Notes: generated by a model not told the origin, from the sequence alone. 64,000 bases of DNA from Gymnopus androsaceus JB14 (GCA_009733575.1 ML769670.1:23301-87300), one strand, 5' to 3'. Positions 10,678 to 22,490 are shown, counted from the stretch's first letter. Program-made: numbers and translations.

Positions 10678-13144
10678 ATGTCATTTCCGTCTGGTTTAGA
10701 CATCAGACTCTGTCATTCATCTTCACATCCCAGCTACAGCTGTCGTCGAACCTACCCCAATAAAGACCACGAAGGTCTCTGTGCACGGTGCCTAGAGCTG
10801 TTTGATCTAGCTTCCAGTGGACAGACAGATCTTCTGGCGAAACAGCGTGTAAGTACTCATCGTGTTTTTATAGTAAGTAGCTAGCTGACCTATTATTATT
10901 GCTCATGGTAGGATGCTCCTCAATGTATGGGATGTGCAGCAATAGTTTGGGTCTTAACCACAGCTAAACCTCTTTGTGGGACATGCGATGTTGCAGGTAA
11001 TCGAGGATGATTACTTGGTAATTTTTTTGACATTTTTGACCATGTTTTGTTGCTTCAGCGCCGCCTATACCCACTCAATCTCGTGCTGGATCAGTCCCAG
11101 ATCCTGTTCTCGCCACCGAGAAGGATATACAAGCCATGAAAGATGCTGCTCGGACAGAAGCCATGGCTGCACGGACCTTGCCAAAGACCTCTATGACTGC
11201 TGTAAGCGCTCCGGGAGTCATGTCTGCAGGAGCTGTTGGTGGAAGGCAGATCAAAGTTTTTCTTTGTCCTGAAGCTCCGCGAACAGAAGCAGTGGACAAA
11301 ATGGGGATTGCGCAGCAATTTTTTGCTGAAAATCTGTTATTTGTCGGTACGCAGTGCACAGACTACCCATTTGATAGTACCATTTCTAATTTTACTCTAG
11401 ATTGTATCGACTACCTTCTTAGATTCTGGAACTTATCGTGGACTGAGCAATCGCAAGAGTCACTTAAAAGGTCACTTCTTTCACTGAGATCTTTCCTCCC
11501 ATGATAATAAAACTGATACAGGGAGCACATCTCCGTTCGATTACATGGAAATATGGCAATTCTTCCTGGAAGTCATCTTTCAAGTGTCGGGCATTTCTAC
11601 GATGTGCATGATACAATACTTCCAGCCGATTACAACAAAAGGGCTCCTTCATCTATTCGAGGTCACCTCAAGGTTCCGTTCATATGTCTGAGTGCTTTCA
11701 TTGATATCGAGAAGGTATGTTCTACATACTATTCTATAATAACTCGGATGCTGTCTAACTAATGTACTCCTAGTTCGAGAGCGAAAACTCGTTGCTTGGC
11801 CCCAGACTTTGTCAAGACAGAGAAGATGAAAAAGCATGACAAACGGAAAAGCGTTGGCTTCGAATCATCAATTGTCGCGCCGAAACGATCCAAAGGTATG
11901 TTCTTATAACAGCTCAATTCCATCTGCTGATCTAGAGTTTGGTCATTTGAACCAGTATTGGCTTCTGGACCACTTGTTTCGACATGGAAGCCACGAGTTC
12001 CTCTTGGCACAACAAAGGTTTCTCTTCTCGTTGGGACTGTGCAGACCAATGAAGCATTGAATACTAATTACATTTGTTGGCCTGAACCCACTATTGCTGC
12101 AGTGGGATACTTGTGTGATGCTGAGTTGGACAATGGGTTAACTAAATCAGTGTATAAGGTATGTGAATCATATTCCACTGTGAGTATAAGTAGTAGACTG
12201 ACATTATTTCAGCTAATCTTAGATGGCTGTGAATACGCGGCAAAACGGTTTTGGAATATCGGTAACGCCGATGATTCTGTATCGGTTGTAGAAAATCAAC
12301 AAGAAGTTGAAGCTGAGGCCCTTCGCCTTGCTCTTCTTGCACGCCTACTCGCTGAATTCAAGAAGCAAGCTCGGAAGAAAAAAATCAGCATCGCCAATGG
12401 TAAGCAGATGTTCAAGTACTCTCAAATTGTGCAGCGTGTATTCTTATGTATCTTATAGATGTCGAGGTCACTGCGCACAAGGTTGCTGTTGAAGTCATTA
12501 CTGGTGATGATGCACCTTCGCCAGCCTCCGAGGTCACTGCCGAAACCTTTACATTGCTCGCTGATGGCAAGAACTCAATTACCTGGCTTTTAGAGCCATT
12601 GCGGCCCAAGACAGAAACACAGGAATGGTCTGGCACGAATCAACACCCAGAACATAACAGCAAGGTTGGTTCAACTTTGACCGCCTTCGTCCACTTTGCC
12701 TATGAATGGACCCACAAAACCGTAGTCTTCGCCGATCTGCAGAGTAAGATGATACAGTTTCATGATTTGCTCGGAACTAATATTATCGGTCTCCAGCAAT
12801 GACGATGGGGTCAGTTGAGGGCACCTGCAATGTACTCTACGACATCATGAGCCACACAATCGGAGGGTAAGCACAATTCATGACACTGCTTAGGACCGTA
12901 CTTATATTTGCCTTTTAGGGACAGCGGTGTTGGTGACCATGGCCTTCAAGGTATCCAAAAATTTGTTGAACAGCACAAATGCAACATCAAATGTGTAGGA
13001 TTTGGGCTTAATCCTCTTCGTTCCATTGAACCCAGCTCAGATGAGGAAGACCAACAGTCCCACCCAGAGACTTCACATCGCCGTAGTAAAATTTGTCGTC
13101 GTACTAGTGGTGATAGCCTTGCCAGCAGTAGCAGTGGTAAGTAG
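10678..13144 (+). CDS. Alpha-kinase domain protein (atypical protein kinase)
   Basis: A multi-exon gene inside the transposon, starting at ATG 10678 and ending at TAG 13144. The N-terminal part carries Cys pairs (LCARCLEL, CMGCAAIVW, CGTCDVA) like a zinc ribbon. A basic linker and a long middle region follow. The C-terminal 300 residues match alpha-kinases (the fold of eEF2 kinase and myosin heavy-chain kinase): YICWPEPTIAAVGYLCDAEL, FVHFAYEWTHKTVVFADLQ, LYDIMSHT with the metal-binding Asp, GDSGVGDHGLQGIQKF, and the zinc-coordinating EQHKCNIKCVGFGL. It ends in a Ser/Arg-rich tail. Predicted activity is ATP-dependent Ser/Thr phosphorylation; the substrate is unknown. Most exons join in phase; the stretch around 11340-11830 was hard to resolve. 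Its link to the integrase gene is repeated at 60.6-64.0 kb. Confidence 0.82.
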
Positions 13145-14441
13145 TTCAACGTAATGCTACGGTATCACAGTATGTCTCTATGTACATATATAAAATTGCG
13201 ATAATACGCTACCAATAAGAGGTCTAATCAGCTTAGTTGACCTTCGCTTTAGCCAAAATCAACCGCCCTGCATGTATAGCCTGAGGGAGACACTCCAGAG
13301 ACGGTCGTCAAAAGTAAAGTAATGTACATGGAGTAAGTAATGTAAATTTTAAGCCAAAGTATTGTACGCATAAGTAAGGGTCAGGGTGGGTGGGTAGCGC
13401 AAAATGAACACACTCTCCATTGAGACAAAGAGAACCCTGGTGAGATGAAGAGAACGCTGGAGCTCCTGTCTCACCAGGATAAGTCTTATAAGGGCACCCA
13501 TGAACAATAGGTCAATTTGCCACATGTCTCGCTCTGAGACTGAACTCACCTGCTTACCACCCGCTTGCGATGCAACCACTTTTGACCTCGTAAGGTGGGT
13601 TACATGCAGTTTCGCGCACTCACTGGCTTGGTCATTCTTGCTAATTAGACTTCAGCAATCCCACAGGATTAAATCTGATTAAGCAAATGGGCGGGGCTGT
13701 AGAACATAACTCATGCAGTGAGACTTCACACTAGCTCTGACAAGGTTGCTCATTTAATACCGACGAGGTTACCAGTTGTAATCAACAATGGCAAATACAC
13801 GGCGGTATTATTCCGAGGCAACAGTGGTAGCAGAGATGAGGCCCAGGGGCTTGATCAGATACATCAGCAGGAGGATGGGGAACAACCTGGAAACCCATAC
13901 TAAGATTGATCAAACAAAAGCGTTAGCACGCACCAGATACCATTGCCAATCCTATCAACAACCCGCAACTTTTCAGAGGAGAGTGACTGAATGAGGAGGG
14001 AGGTGTCCGATTCACCTTGATGTTTGTTTTCTAAACAAACGTACCAGATGCATCTTCGACAAGTTGCGGGGTCGATTCTTGAGGGTATTCACCGCCGTGA
14101 GTTCTAAGCTTGAAGAAAAACGAGCCGCAGAATCAAGAAGAGTGGCCTCTGCTGGCAAAGCAACCGTTCCAGTCGTTTCGCTGTCCTTTGAGTTCAAGGA
14201 GGGGCCCTTGGAGTAAAGCCCGATTCTATCCCTTCAAGACAGCTTTCCGCCGTACTGAGTTGGTTTGGAGGCAACTTATCGGAAGGACATACGCCGGAGC
14301 CATCTTTGTTGTGGCGGTTCGCATCTGAGTAACAGTTGGTTTGAATCAACAAACGCGAACGGCAAAGGGCAAAGCGAGAGGCGCCGAGCCACATGACAAT
14401 CCACTCTCCGGAGGGAAGCAGCCCGCTACCGCGATCAAATC
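13145..14441. other. Right interior of the transposon, no gene seen
   Basis: Several short frames occur on both strands, none with a recognisable domain. It may hold subterminal binding sites or a decayed gene. Confidence 0.5.
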
Positions 14442-14487
14442 AAAAAATCAAAAATCGAAACGAACTGCGACCAATCCGCCTACGTCA
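14442..14487 (-). repeat. Right terminal inverted repeat
   Basis: Reverse complement of 7390-7435, identical over 46 nt, ending CCGCCTACGTCA on the + strand. Confidence 0.88.
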
Positions 14488-14494
14488 AGCGTAT
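14488..14494 (+). repeat. Target-site duplication, right copy
   Basis: AGCGTAT, identical to 7383-7389 and directly abutting the right terminal repeat. Confidence 0.8.
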
Positions 14495-14691
14495 ATCTCA
14501 ACGCGTCTACATAAAATCAGCGATTCTTCGGTGAAATTACGCATCCGATTGACAATGACCGTGAAACGCCTAATGCAGTGCATATTTCCAACGTTCGTGG
14601 CGGTCCTTGGCGGCGTCGCGTAACTCTAATTATATCGGTCTCCACTTCAACTTGAACCATTACCACGACTAGCATTAATTATTCCCAAATT

Positions 14692-15418
14692 ATGTCTGCA
14701 AAATTCACGCCAGACTCGAGTTTAGATCTTCTCTTCTCTGCCGACCTCATCTCGCCAGAACTCAAGGCTCAACTTCACCCAGACGTCCATGTATTATTCT
14801 TTCTCTCTCTCTCTTTCGCTTCGTAGTTACTGACTGGAAACTACCATAGATCCGCCCATTATCATCAACAGATTACAGCCGTGGCCACCTCGATGTTCTC
14901 TCTGTATTAACAGTTGTTACCGACACCGGTGAAGCGGCATGGGTCAACCAATTCAACGCCATGCGCTCTGCTGGCAAGACATACTATCCTGTCGTCGTCA
15001 TTGACAAGCCAACCGACAAGATCGTTGGCGTCGGCTGTGTCTTTGTGGAGCGTAAATTCTTACGAGGCTTGGGAAGCGTCGGACATATCGAGGACATTGC
15101 GGTAGATAAGAACCAGCAGGGAAAGAAGTTGGGATTAAGGATCATTCAGGCTCTTACCCACATCAGCGAGAACAGTGGATGCTACAAAACGATCTTGAAC
15201 TGCAGTGATGCCAATATACGTGTGTCTTTTTTGCTCCCCTACGTCTTCTGTTCTGTCTAACGTGTTGGTTTCATAGCCTTTTACGAGAAGTGTGGATTCC
15301 AGAAGAAGGAAAACGAAATGGTACGCTTATTCGCGATCGCTGTATCTCCTCCAGCTCTTACCTTGATTCACAGGCAAAATACGCACCGGAACCCTCCAGC
15401 GGTCCTTCCCGTTTGTAA
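14692..15418 (+). CDS. GNA1: Glucosamine 6-phosphate N-acetyltransferase
   Basis: Four exons (14692-14790, 14850-15219, 15277-15320, 15374-15418) join in frame to 185 residues, the usual fungal GNA1 length. The enzyme transfers acetyl from acetyl-CoA to glucosamine 6-phosphate in the cytosol, on the way to UDP-GlcNAc for chitin, glycans and GPI anchors. Visible GNAT-fold hallmarks: IRPLSSTDYSRGHLDVLSVL near the N-terminus, VGVGCVFVERKFLRGLGSVG, GHIEDIAVDKNQQGKKLG (motif A, acetyl-CoA pyrophosphate loop QxxGxG-like), GCYKTILNCSDANI, and FYEKCGFQKKENEMAKYAP at the C-terminus. All introns are 53-59 nt GT..AG. The transposon right end lies only 198 bp upstream of the start, so promoter disturbance is possible. 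No lesion seen. Confidence 0.96.
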
Positions 15419-17813
15419 ATCCATATCCACCCACGGACTATGAACATACTTGCATCTTGTAACAACCAGTGGACTTGGACATTGACTATCGTATGTATAA
15501 TTCTATAAATTATATTGACTCGACGTTTTGCGCGCAAGTCATATTTAGGTTCATCTAGAGTTGTTTTGTGTATAAATAATATATTGAAGAGGGTGCGCTT
15601 CTTGTGAATATGTCGGTCCAGGATCAGCTAGTAAGGAAACGAAAATCTCAACCAAGCCGCCAGCTTTTTAGATGATTATTTTGTTAGGATGGCAAGATTT
15701 CCAATTGGTGCCGAAGTTACCGAGCAGGCTTCTATGACTGGAAAAACGGGTTTCAAGGGTATGTGTTGAACTGAGTACTGCAGGAAGCAGGAAGTTGTAT
15801 TTCTGATACTACATCAACGAAGTGCGTACCGTCGTACGTTGATTTATAAGCTAGAAGAAGGGTTTCAAGGGTGCGCCCTAGACTCGCGACCAATCCCACC
15901 TACGTAATTTATTTGGCGTAAACAGCCAAATCCGTTTGTTTGTACCATAAACAAAGGAAATTCCTACGGAGGGACTGGTCCGAACGGTCATCACAATGGC
16001 AGGGTCACCTTTGTGACCACGGCCTTAGAAGAATCATACTTTTTTTCACTCGTAAAAATGTGTTTCTGAGGGACCATGTCCGTTCAATAGTTCAACAAAT
16101 TCTGCATCTATTCATATATACAAAAAAAAATACCTTTTTTGAGTGGATAACGCTAATAAGGACATGCTGGGCTCGGTTTGATGCCTTACTTAGCGCCACG
16201 GTCTGTCTCACTAGCCGGTACATTAGTAGGCTATAAACTTGCTATAAACTTTCAAAATTTTCAATTTTTGACACTTATACCATTCGAAAGCCCGAGTCTT
16301 GAAACGTACAAATATGTTGATCTTAAAAACACAATTTTTACGACTGAAAAAAAGTCACAAAACGTCCACCCATACTAAAACGCTACCGCTTGGACCAGCC
16401 GTTTCTCAGAAACGTCTACGGATCCTTCGGTCCGAGATGGCTGTGCCATAGTTTCAAATAGAAACGGATGGTCACGAGCCTAGGTGCGCCCATTAATTGA
16501 CGACCTCCATTGTTAGGGATTAAATTGACTTTCGGGTATTATGGTTCAGGTGCTGAACCGATACGGGAAAAATTGATAGCTAGAGAGCGTGGATGCCATC
16601 CATATTATACAGAAATGCGGAGAGACTGAGGGAAAACGATCTGTGGAGTCTTGAAAATGGAGATATGAAGACCTCCATTCACAGCCCGCTGCAATCCCCC
16701 TTGCCGTTTATTTCATTGTAAATCTGGACGTGGCCTCAGCAACATTTAGGCAACCACGCGAAAGCTGGATACATCTACTTCACACACAATGAAAAAAATT
16801 CGGAATGCTGAAGTTTGAAACCGTCGGAATTCCTCAGTACTAAAGCATCGACTCGGAAGGTCAAAGCGCGAGATATCCGCCCTTCCCACGAAACAAGCGC
16901 CAGCGTCGCGTCGCGTCGACGCGTTATTTACGTTGGACAGTTTCACTGTCGTGAATTCCTTGGTATGAAACGAGCTGTACATTCATTAAAACACTCCTCG
17001 CCACTATCCGCCGTGAGGCTGTCTACAGACGTCGAACGTTTTGAGCTTTGACAGACACATAAAAAAATATCAACATCCTCATCCGAGTCGGAGTCGGACC
17101 TCGGGAAGGCGGTTGATAAGTATCGAAGAATGCGTGCTCGTAGCGGACAGACAGCAATTGTACGGCAAGAAAAGTCCGACCCTAGGTCATGAAGCGGTCA
17201 GTTATGCGATGAAAATTTAAATAGTACTACATTCAAATGGGCGTAGAATTTGCCATATTGCAAGACCTTTCACAGCTACGAGCAGAATTTTCGACTTCTC
17301 ATAGTAGAATAACTTGTACCACGTACACTAATATGCTACTGACTCAGTGAATTAATTTAATTATTCCTTGAGAATGACGAGTCTTTTGTCTAGACTCTAG
17401 TATCCTATCCTATCAGGTAATCTCATATCTGGATACAATTGCATAGCAGTTTCGGCGGATGTAAGACTAGGGAAACACAGGAAACACACCGGGTTCAGAA
17501 TTCAGAACGGAAAGCTCAAGGGAAATTCAAGATAACTCCAAAAGGATTTGTTGCATTCTATAGCGCAACGCTGCAACCGAGTTATATCACTGATATCATT
17601 TAGCCCTCTTACAAAAGCGGGTCTGACGGCTTTCAGGGATGCAAACAGAGCATATTAGGCGTTCCAGTTGAGACATACTAACCAATCGAGTTTGGGCCGA
17701 GTCCAGCCACCCAAGTTTTTGGCTCCTTAAATACAGCAGAGAAAACATCCTTGACCCCTCATTAACCCAGCGCAGGCCGCTTTCAAAGCTCGCCTGCAAC
17801 TTGCATTCAATCA
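15419..17813. other. Intergenic region, no gene recognised
   Basis: About 2.4 kb without a convincing gene. It contains a short direct repeat (GGGTTTCAAGGGT near 15748 and 15859), a sequence resembling the transposon end at 15885-15906, and a GTCGCGTCGCGTCGACGCG run near 16905. Some pieces may be decayed mobile DNA. Confidence 0.45.
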
Positions 17814-17843
17814 ATCGTGCTGGCCACGATTTTACTAGCCATA
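17814..17843 (+). promoter_or_regulatory. Dyad element upstream of small secreted protein gene 1
   Basis: Thirty bases starting ATCGTGCTGGCCACGAT, 26 of 30 identical to the element at 49168-49197 upstream of the paralogous gene. ATCGTG and CACGAT form an inverted repeat, as expected for a dimeric regulator site. It lies 67 bases before the ATG, so it could be in the promoter or 5' leader. Confidence 0.55.
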
Positions 17844-17880
17844 CTCATTATCTTCCCGCTATTCCAACGAGTCCTCAGTA

Positions 17881-18263
17881 ATGTTGAATTACAAGTACTT
17901 GCTGGCCTTGATCGTCTTGGCCTCCTATGTGCAAGCCGCGGCGATCCCTCAGGTAATAATCAGCGACAAAGGCTCTCCAAGTTATTTAGCGACTGAACTC
18001 TTTGTCCACAGGGCGCCGCATTTAGGGCAGCAGGTCTCTATAATGTAGAGTCGGATGCATTGACCTTGAAGGAGCCTGCATTTGACGATACATCCACCAT
18101 TTCACACTCCGATCATGTCTACTTGGTAGAGACCGAGCACCCACCTGAAGAGCCTCGAAATATTGTAAAAGATGTAGAGAAAGTGCTCAGCCACCTTCGT
18201 CGCTCCGATCATGTCTACTTGGTAGAGACCGAGCACCCGTCCGAAGAGCCTCGAGTATTGTAA
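17881..18263 (+). CDS. Small secreted protein with internal repeats
   Basis: Two exons (17881-17952, 18012-18263) give 107 residues. The first exon encodes a signal peptide (MLNYKYLLALIVLASYVQAA, then AIPQ) and stops exactly at a phase-0 intron. The mature part begins GAAFRAAGLYNVESDALTLK and contains two copies of SDHVYLVETEHPxEEPR about 33 residues apart, reflecting a 99-bp tandem repeat in the DNA. Signal peptide, intron position and the NVESDAL...EPAFDD segment are shared with the gene at 48716-49119. Secretion is inferred from the signal peptide. The function is unknown; small secreted proteins of this type are common in fungi and some act as effectors. Confidence 0.72.
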
Positions 18264-18345
18264 GTAGAGAGTGCTCATCGATCATTGTAAACAGATGTAG
18301 AGAAAGTGCTCAGCCACCTTCGCCATTCCTGATGCGTCCACTCGA
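18107..18345 (+). repeat. Approximately 99-bp tandem repeat
   Basis: The unit TCCGATCATGTCTACTTGG... recurs at 18107 and 18206. The second half (GATGTAGAGAAAGTGCTCAG...) recurs once more at about 18295, beyond the stop codon, so the array extends past the present reading frame. Confidence 0.65.
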
Positions 18346-19187
18346 GGTGAACAGCATCGAAGTTTGGAGTCTGCTGCGAAAGAGGTGGATGAACAGGATA
18401 TGCCTGTGAAATTCTAGAAAGGCCAAGACCACTGGCAGGGAAGTTTGGGTAAAGTAGTTTTCTCCAGTGAAAGCAGACGAATAGATAATACCGGGATGAG
18501 GAAGACCATTTCTCTGTATTTTCATCCATGTTAATCATACATGATGTTCTTTGCTTTAGATAGAGTTGTTCGTGTATATCTGCGTGCTCGGCTTCATATA
18601 ATAAATTGTTCGTACTTGTAATGATGCACCCAAGATGCACCATGGTCAGTTAGAGTTGGATGAGAATGGGAGGACAGAAAGTACGATGCTGGTTCATATG
18701 AACTAACCATAGGTTGCAAAAAAAAGGTCGGTCAGTAGTGAACCAGATTCGAACTCGAGAAACTGGGAAATTGAACCGATTTATCCAGTTTTCGGTTCAC
18801 GAAGAATATTATTGTTTGTCTATGACGCGGAAGTAATTCGTCCGCTATACCCAAACGGTTCGCCGAGAACAAGCCGAGAACACAAGAGAATCTAGCGCCC
18901 AACGAATCATTCGCTTTGACTCTTTTATTATTCCAATACACCGAACTTCAACTTAACACAAGGTATACATAGACATAGCAAGCCGGAGCTGTTCTCGCTA
19001 CACTATCCAGAGTCAACAAGATTCACTGAGTCACTCGGTTTTTCAACATTTTTATGAAAGATGCTCTTTCATCTAGTATGAGTCATGACATTCATACGGA
19101 CGCTAACCGACATAACGTGAAATCTCTTACGCATCGATCATACATATAATCCAAGTTCAAATATTTAGTTTCTTCCCTACTATTTTG
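18264..19187. other. Intergenic region
   Basis: No gene recognised between the small secreted protein gene and the transporter. Short frames on the minus strand (18275-18643) have no recognisable features. Confidence 0.45.
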
Positions 19188-21758
19188 ATGGCCACTGCGA
19201 CTGCCTCCGAGTCGGTAGCTTTACCCGATAACTCGATTCAACGATTGAGCTCGTCTCCAAAACCCCCTGAAGCTCAAACGGTGCATGAATCCAAAGACAA
19301 ACCTTTTGAATTGACAGACCAGACAAACCTTTTGCCCGTCCGACAAATCATCACGGTCTTTCTAGCTTTATCGTTATGCGCCCTGGTCACGTCTTTAGAT
19401 TCTCTCATAGTCTCAAGTTCCCTCGCCACCGTTTCCGCCGTGTTCAACGCAGGTGCGGTCTCCTCTTGGGTACCTGCCGCATATCTCTTGTCATCAACTA
19501 CCACCCAGCCTTTGTATGGACGCTTTAGTGATATTTTTGGTCGCAAGAATGTCCTGTGCCTCGCCATGGCCATCTACATCTTCGGGAACCTCATTGCGGG
19601 ATTTTCGAAGTCGATTATTCAGTTGATCGTGTCTAGAGGAATCGCTGGCGCAGGAGGTGGCGGTATCACCAGCATGCTTCAAATTCTGATCTCGGATATT
19701 GTGCCGTTGAGAGAAAGGTAAATTATTTTGCTTATCCCAAGTGCATTCTTGACATCTTTTTGTTTTCATCCGTAGAGGCAAGTATATCGGTGTCGCTGCC
19801 GGGGTCATCGCTGTAGGATATACAGTAGGGCCTGTGATAGGTGGTGTTCTGGCTGAACGATCTAGTTGGAGAGTCAGTTGGATTCAGTCATGTTTCAGTA
19901 ACCTGACCCTTTCTTCCGTTACAGTGGTGCTTCTGGATCACTCTCCCAATCGCAGTAGTTGCTACCATAGTAGCCATTGTTGTCACTCCTGCGAAGCCGG
20001 TAGCTGGAGGAATGCTACAGTAAGCTATGACATGCTTATCTTTCTACACTACTTACTCCACTGATCCGCAGAAAACTCAAAATCATCGACTATGCTGGTA
20101 TTGTCCTTTCACTGGGGGGAGGGGCACTTATTATGCTTCCTCTCATCTGGGTAGGTGTAACCCGTTCCTTATGATCTTTCTGTTAACTGGAATAACTTCT
20201 AGGGAGGTGTATTGCACCCATGGGTAGGTGTAGCTCATTCAGTATGACTCTCCGATAACTTTGTGTTTTTCAGAAATCTGCTATCGTTCTGGCGCCGCTG
20301 TGCTGTGGCATTTTCGTTGTAGCGCTGTTCTGCATCTGGGAATGGAAAGGAGCAAAGTTGCCAATTGTTCCTAGTACGTCCAAGTTCGGATGACTGTTGT
20401 TCGACATCCAACACTTGGGCTCACCGTTTCGTTCGCAGTGCGTATTTTCAAGCACTTGACGGTCACTGGGGTCTATATATGCATGTTCGTGAAGTAAGTT
20501 GATCACCGTGTTCTATGATAGACTCTTTAAGGAATGACACTTTTGCTATTCTCTCCTCTCATTTTATTTCACAGTGGATTCATCTTCTTCTCGGGCCTGT
20601 ACTATCTTCCGCAATTTTTTCAAGTTGTTCTTCAATACTCGGCTACATACTCTGGTGGGTTGTTTCTGATATTAGCATTCTCAAATCCTGATTTCTATCA
20701 TGTAGGTATATTCCTTATACCAGTTGTTCTTAGTCAAGTATTTTCAAGCTTGCTTGCGGTAAGTTTGGCATTATTGATGATCCATTTTACTTAGCATTTA
20801 TCGTCCCTCTCTCCGACTTCTAATCAGGGCTTTTCCGTTAGTCACACAGGAAAATATCGGACGGTGACATATTCTGGCTTTACGCTGGCGGCCATTGCAA
20901 GTGGATGTATCTCTTTATTCACAGTGAATACCTCGCGTGCAGTGATGGTAGTTTTGATGATTTTAAACGGAACTGGGCTTGGAATGGTACGTTTTTTACC
21001 ATCTAGGATCTACTATTCTATCGTGTCAAGTTGACCGACAATTAAGTCATTATGCGGCGATTTTAGACGATGCAAACCACGACAGTGGCCGCTCAAGCTA
21101 GTGTAGCAAGGAAGGATATGTCGATTGTTACAGCTGTGCGGAACGTGAGTGCATTCGTTTGGAAACGCTTCCTCTTCTCAGCCTTGCATATTAATTCTGA
21201 GTCGTTTACTGCATAGTTCATTCGCATGTTAGGGGGAGCTATCGCCTTGCCTGCAGCTTCTTCGTTGCTGTAAGTACAGTCACCTCGCTACGCGAAATAA
21301 GCTACTGATTATTAAATCTACAATGTAGAAACAACGCTATCCAAGAATCCATGGTCAACCTCGGTCTTCCTTCTTCAACAATCACATCCATCATTAATAA
21401 TCCAACCTATCTCAACAACTCATCCAACCTATCAAGCCTAGGTATCTCACCCTCACAAGCGGCGGATATACTTTCCAAAGGATATACTCGGGGGTTCAAA
21501 GACATCTTTTTGTTGAATGCGGCACTAGCGGCGACAGCCACGGTAGCTAGTGCTGTGATGATTAAGCATAAAGAGCTTCTGAGGGGGGATGAGGAGATGT
21601 TGAGAAAGGAAGCGAAGGATGCGATGGATGCCGCGAAGACTAGGTCTGTCCCTGGGGATGAAGAGAACAGACTTGGTTCGCTTCAAGCTGAAGAGCAGAT
21701 TGAGTTGGCTTCCACTTTTTCAACCACTGAACGCGGCATTGACGATTCGAAGGTGTAA
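19188..21758 (+). CDS. MFS multidrug/toxin exporter, DHA2-like
   Basis: A multi-exon gene (ATG 19188, TAA 21756-21758) for a polytopic plasma- or vacuolar-membrane proton antiporter. The first exon has a hydrophilic N-terminal tail of about 55 residues, then the first membrane segment (IITVFLALSLCALVTSLDSL) with the conserved Asp. Motif A is in PLYGRFSDIFGRKNVL, and the antiporter motif C is GYTVGPVIGGVLAERSSWRW once the 19718-19776 intron is removed. Later exons give further hydrophobic helices (FIFFSGLYYLPQFFQVVLQY; IFLIPVVLSQVFSSLLAGF), consistent with the 14-helix DHA2 branch. The C-terminal tail is charged and cytosolic. Family membership predicts export of drugs or secondary metabolites; the substrate is unknown. 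About 11 short introns and no clear lesions. No biosynthetic cluster is obvious next to it. Confidence 0.9.
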
Positions 21759-22490
21759 CTCGGACCGGTCGGGTCGGTGCCGGTATAGCAATCATTCTTC
21801 CTGGTTCATATTGAAGATGTGCTCGTAGATGTACTAGAATCCATTGATTTTGTTCAGAATTCAGCGTATCACGTATAGACGCAGTCTTCTCATGATTCTT
21901 TGAATTGAAGTTGATCATATTTATAGAGGTTTTCCTGAGATTATGTAAACGCAAGCGGATGCCTAAGTTGACCGTGGCCTGTATGCATATATTTTACTGG
22001 CGATGTCATTTTTAGGACTTCTATTGAATAGGGCACCCGTCGACTGACAAATCCCGAAAACTGTACGCAAAAAGATCAATCCGTGGAGTCACATCTTCTG
22101 TGTTATATTCGGTATACGGTCTCAAGGAAGGTTGCAGGAACAGGTATGTAGCAGACGGCAACTACCTTCTTCCAAAGTCTTTTTCTCCCTTCCGAGTCTC
22201 CGAATTCATCCTGAGGCAACCACAGAGAACCTTGCATAAGTATTGGCATTGGAACTTGAACCATTGCTCTGTTCACTTAAAACCATCCTGCCATCAAGAA
22301 GATTTTCTCAAGTGATCTCAAGTGAAAAAATAGACTGGAAAATGGGCTGGAGCAGGAACAGAACTTCAATGCTTATACCATTGACATGATGAAAAATAAA
22401 GAAGAGACTGCCTTGTAGTGTGAGACCAGATCACTTAGAAGTTAGAACCCATTGCTTAGTGCATGAAACGAAAACATCTATCACTCCACG

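Larger units (their letters stand above)
7390..14487. mobile_element. 7.1-kb TIR DNA transposon carrying integrase and alpha-kinase genes
   Basis: Both ends carry the same sequence in inverted orientation. It begins TGACGTAGGCGGATTGG and is identical over 46 nt, with further similarity (TTTGATCGCG) just inside. The element is bounded by a 7-bp direct repeat AGCGTAT. It separates the MYND gene from GNA1 and holds three transcription units: an unknown frame (7680-8601, -), a DDE integrase-like gene (8868-10449, -) and an alpha-kinase gene (10678-13144, +). The stretch 13145-14440 has no recognisable gene. Near-perfect terminal repeats and an integrase without obvious lesions suggest a fairly recent insertion. 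The superfamily is unassigned; a 7-bp duplication is unusual, so it could also be an 8-9 bp duplication with a mutated base. Confidence 0.85.

Noticed and set aside
16815..17051. Overlapping plus- and minus-strand ORFs
   Set aside because: No recognisable motif; consistent with chance open frames.
18716..18850. Minus-strand tRNA-like TTCGAATCTGG followed by a T run
   Set aside because: Only three of five T-stem pairs form, and no cloverleaf can be built upstream.
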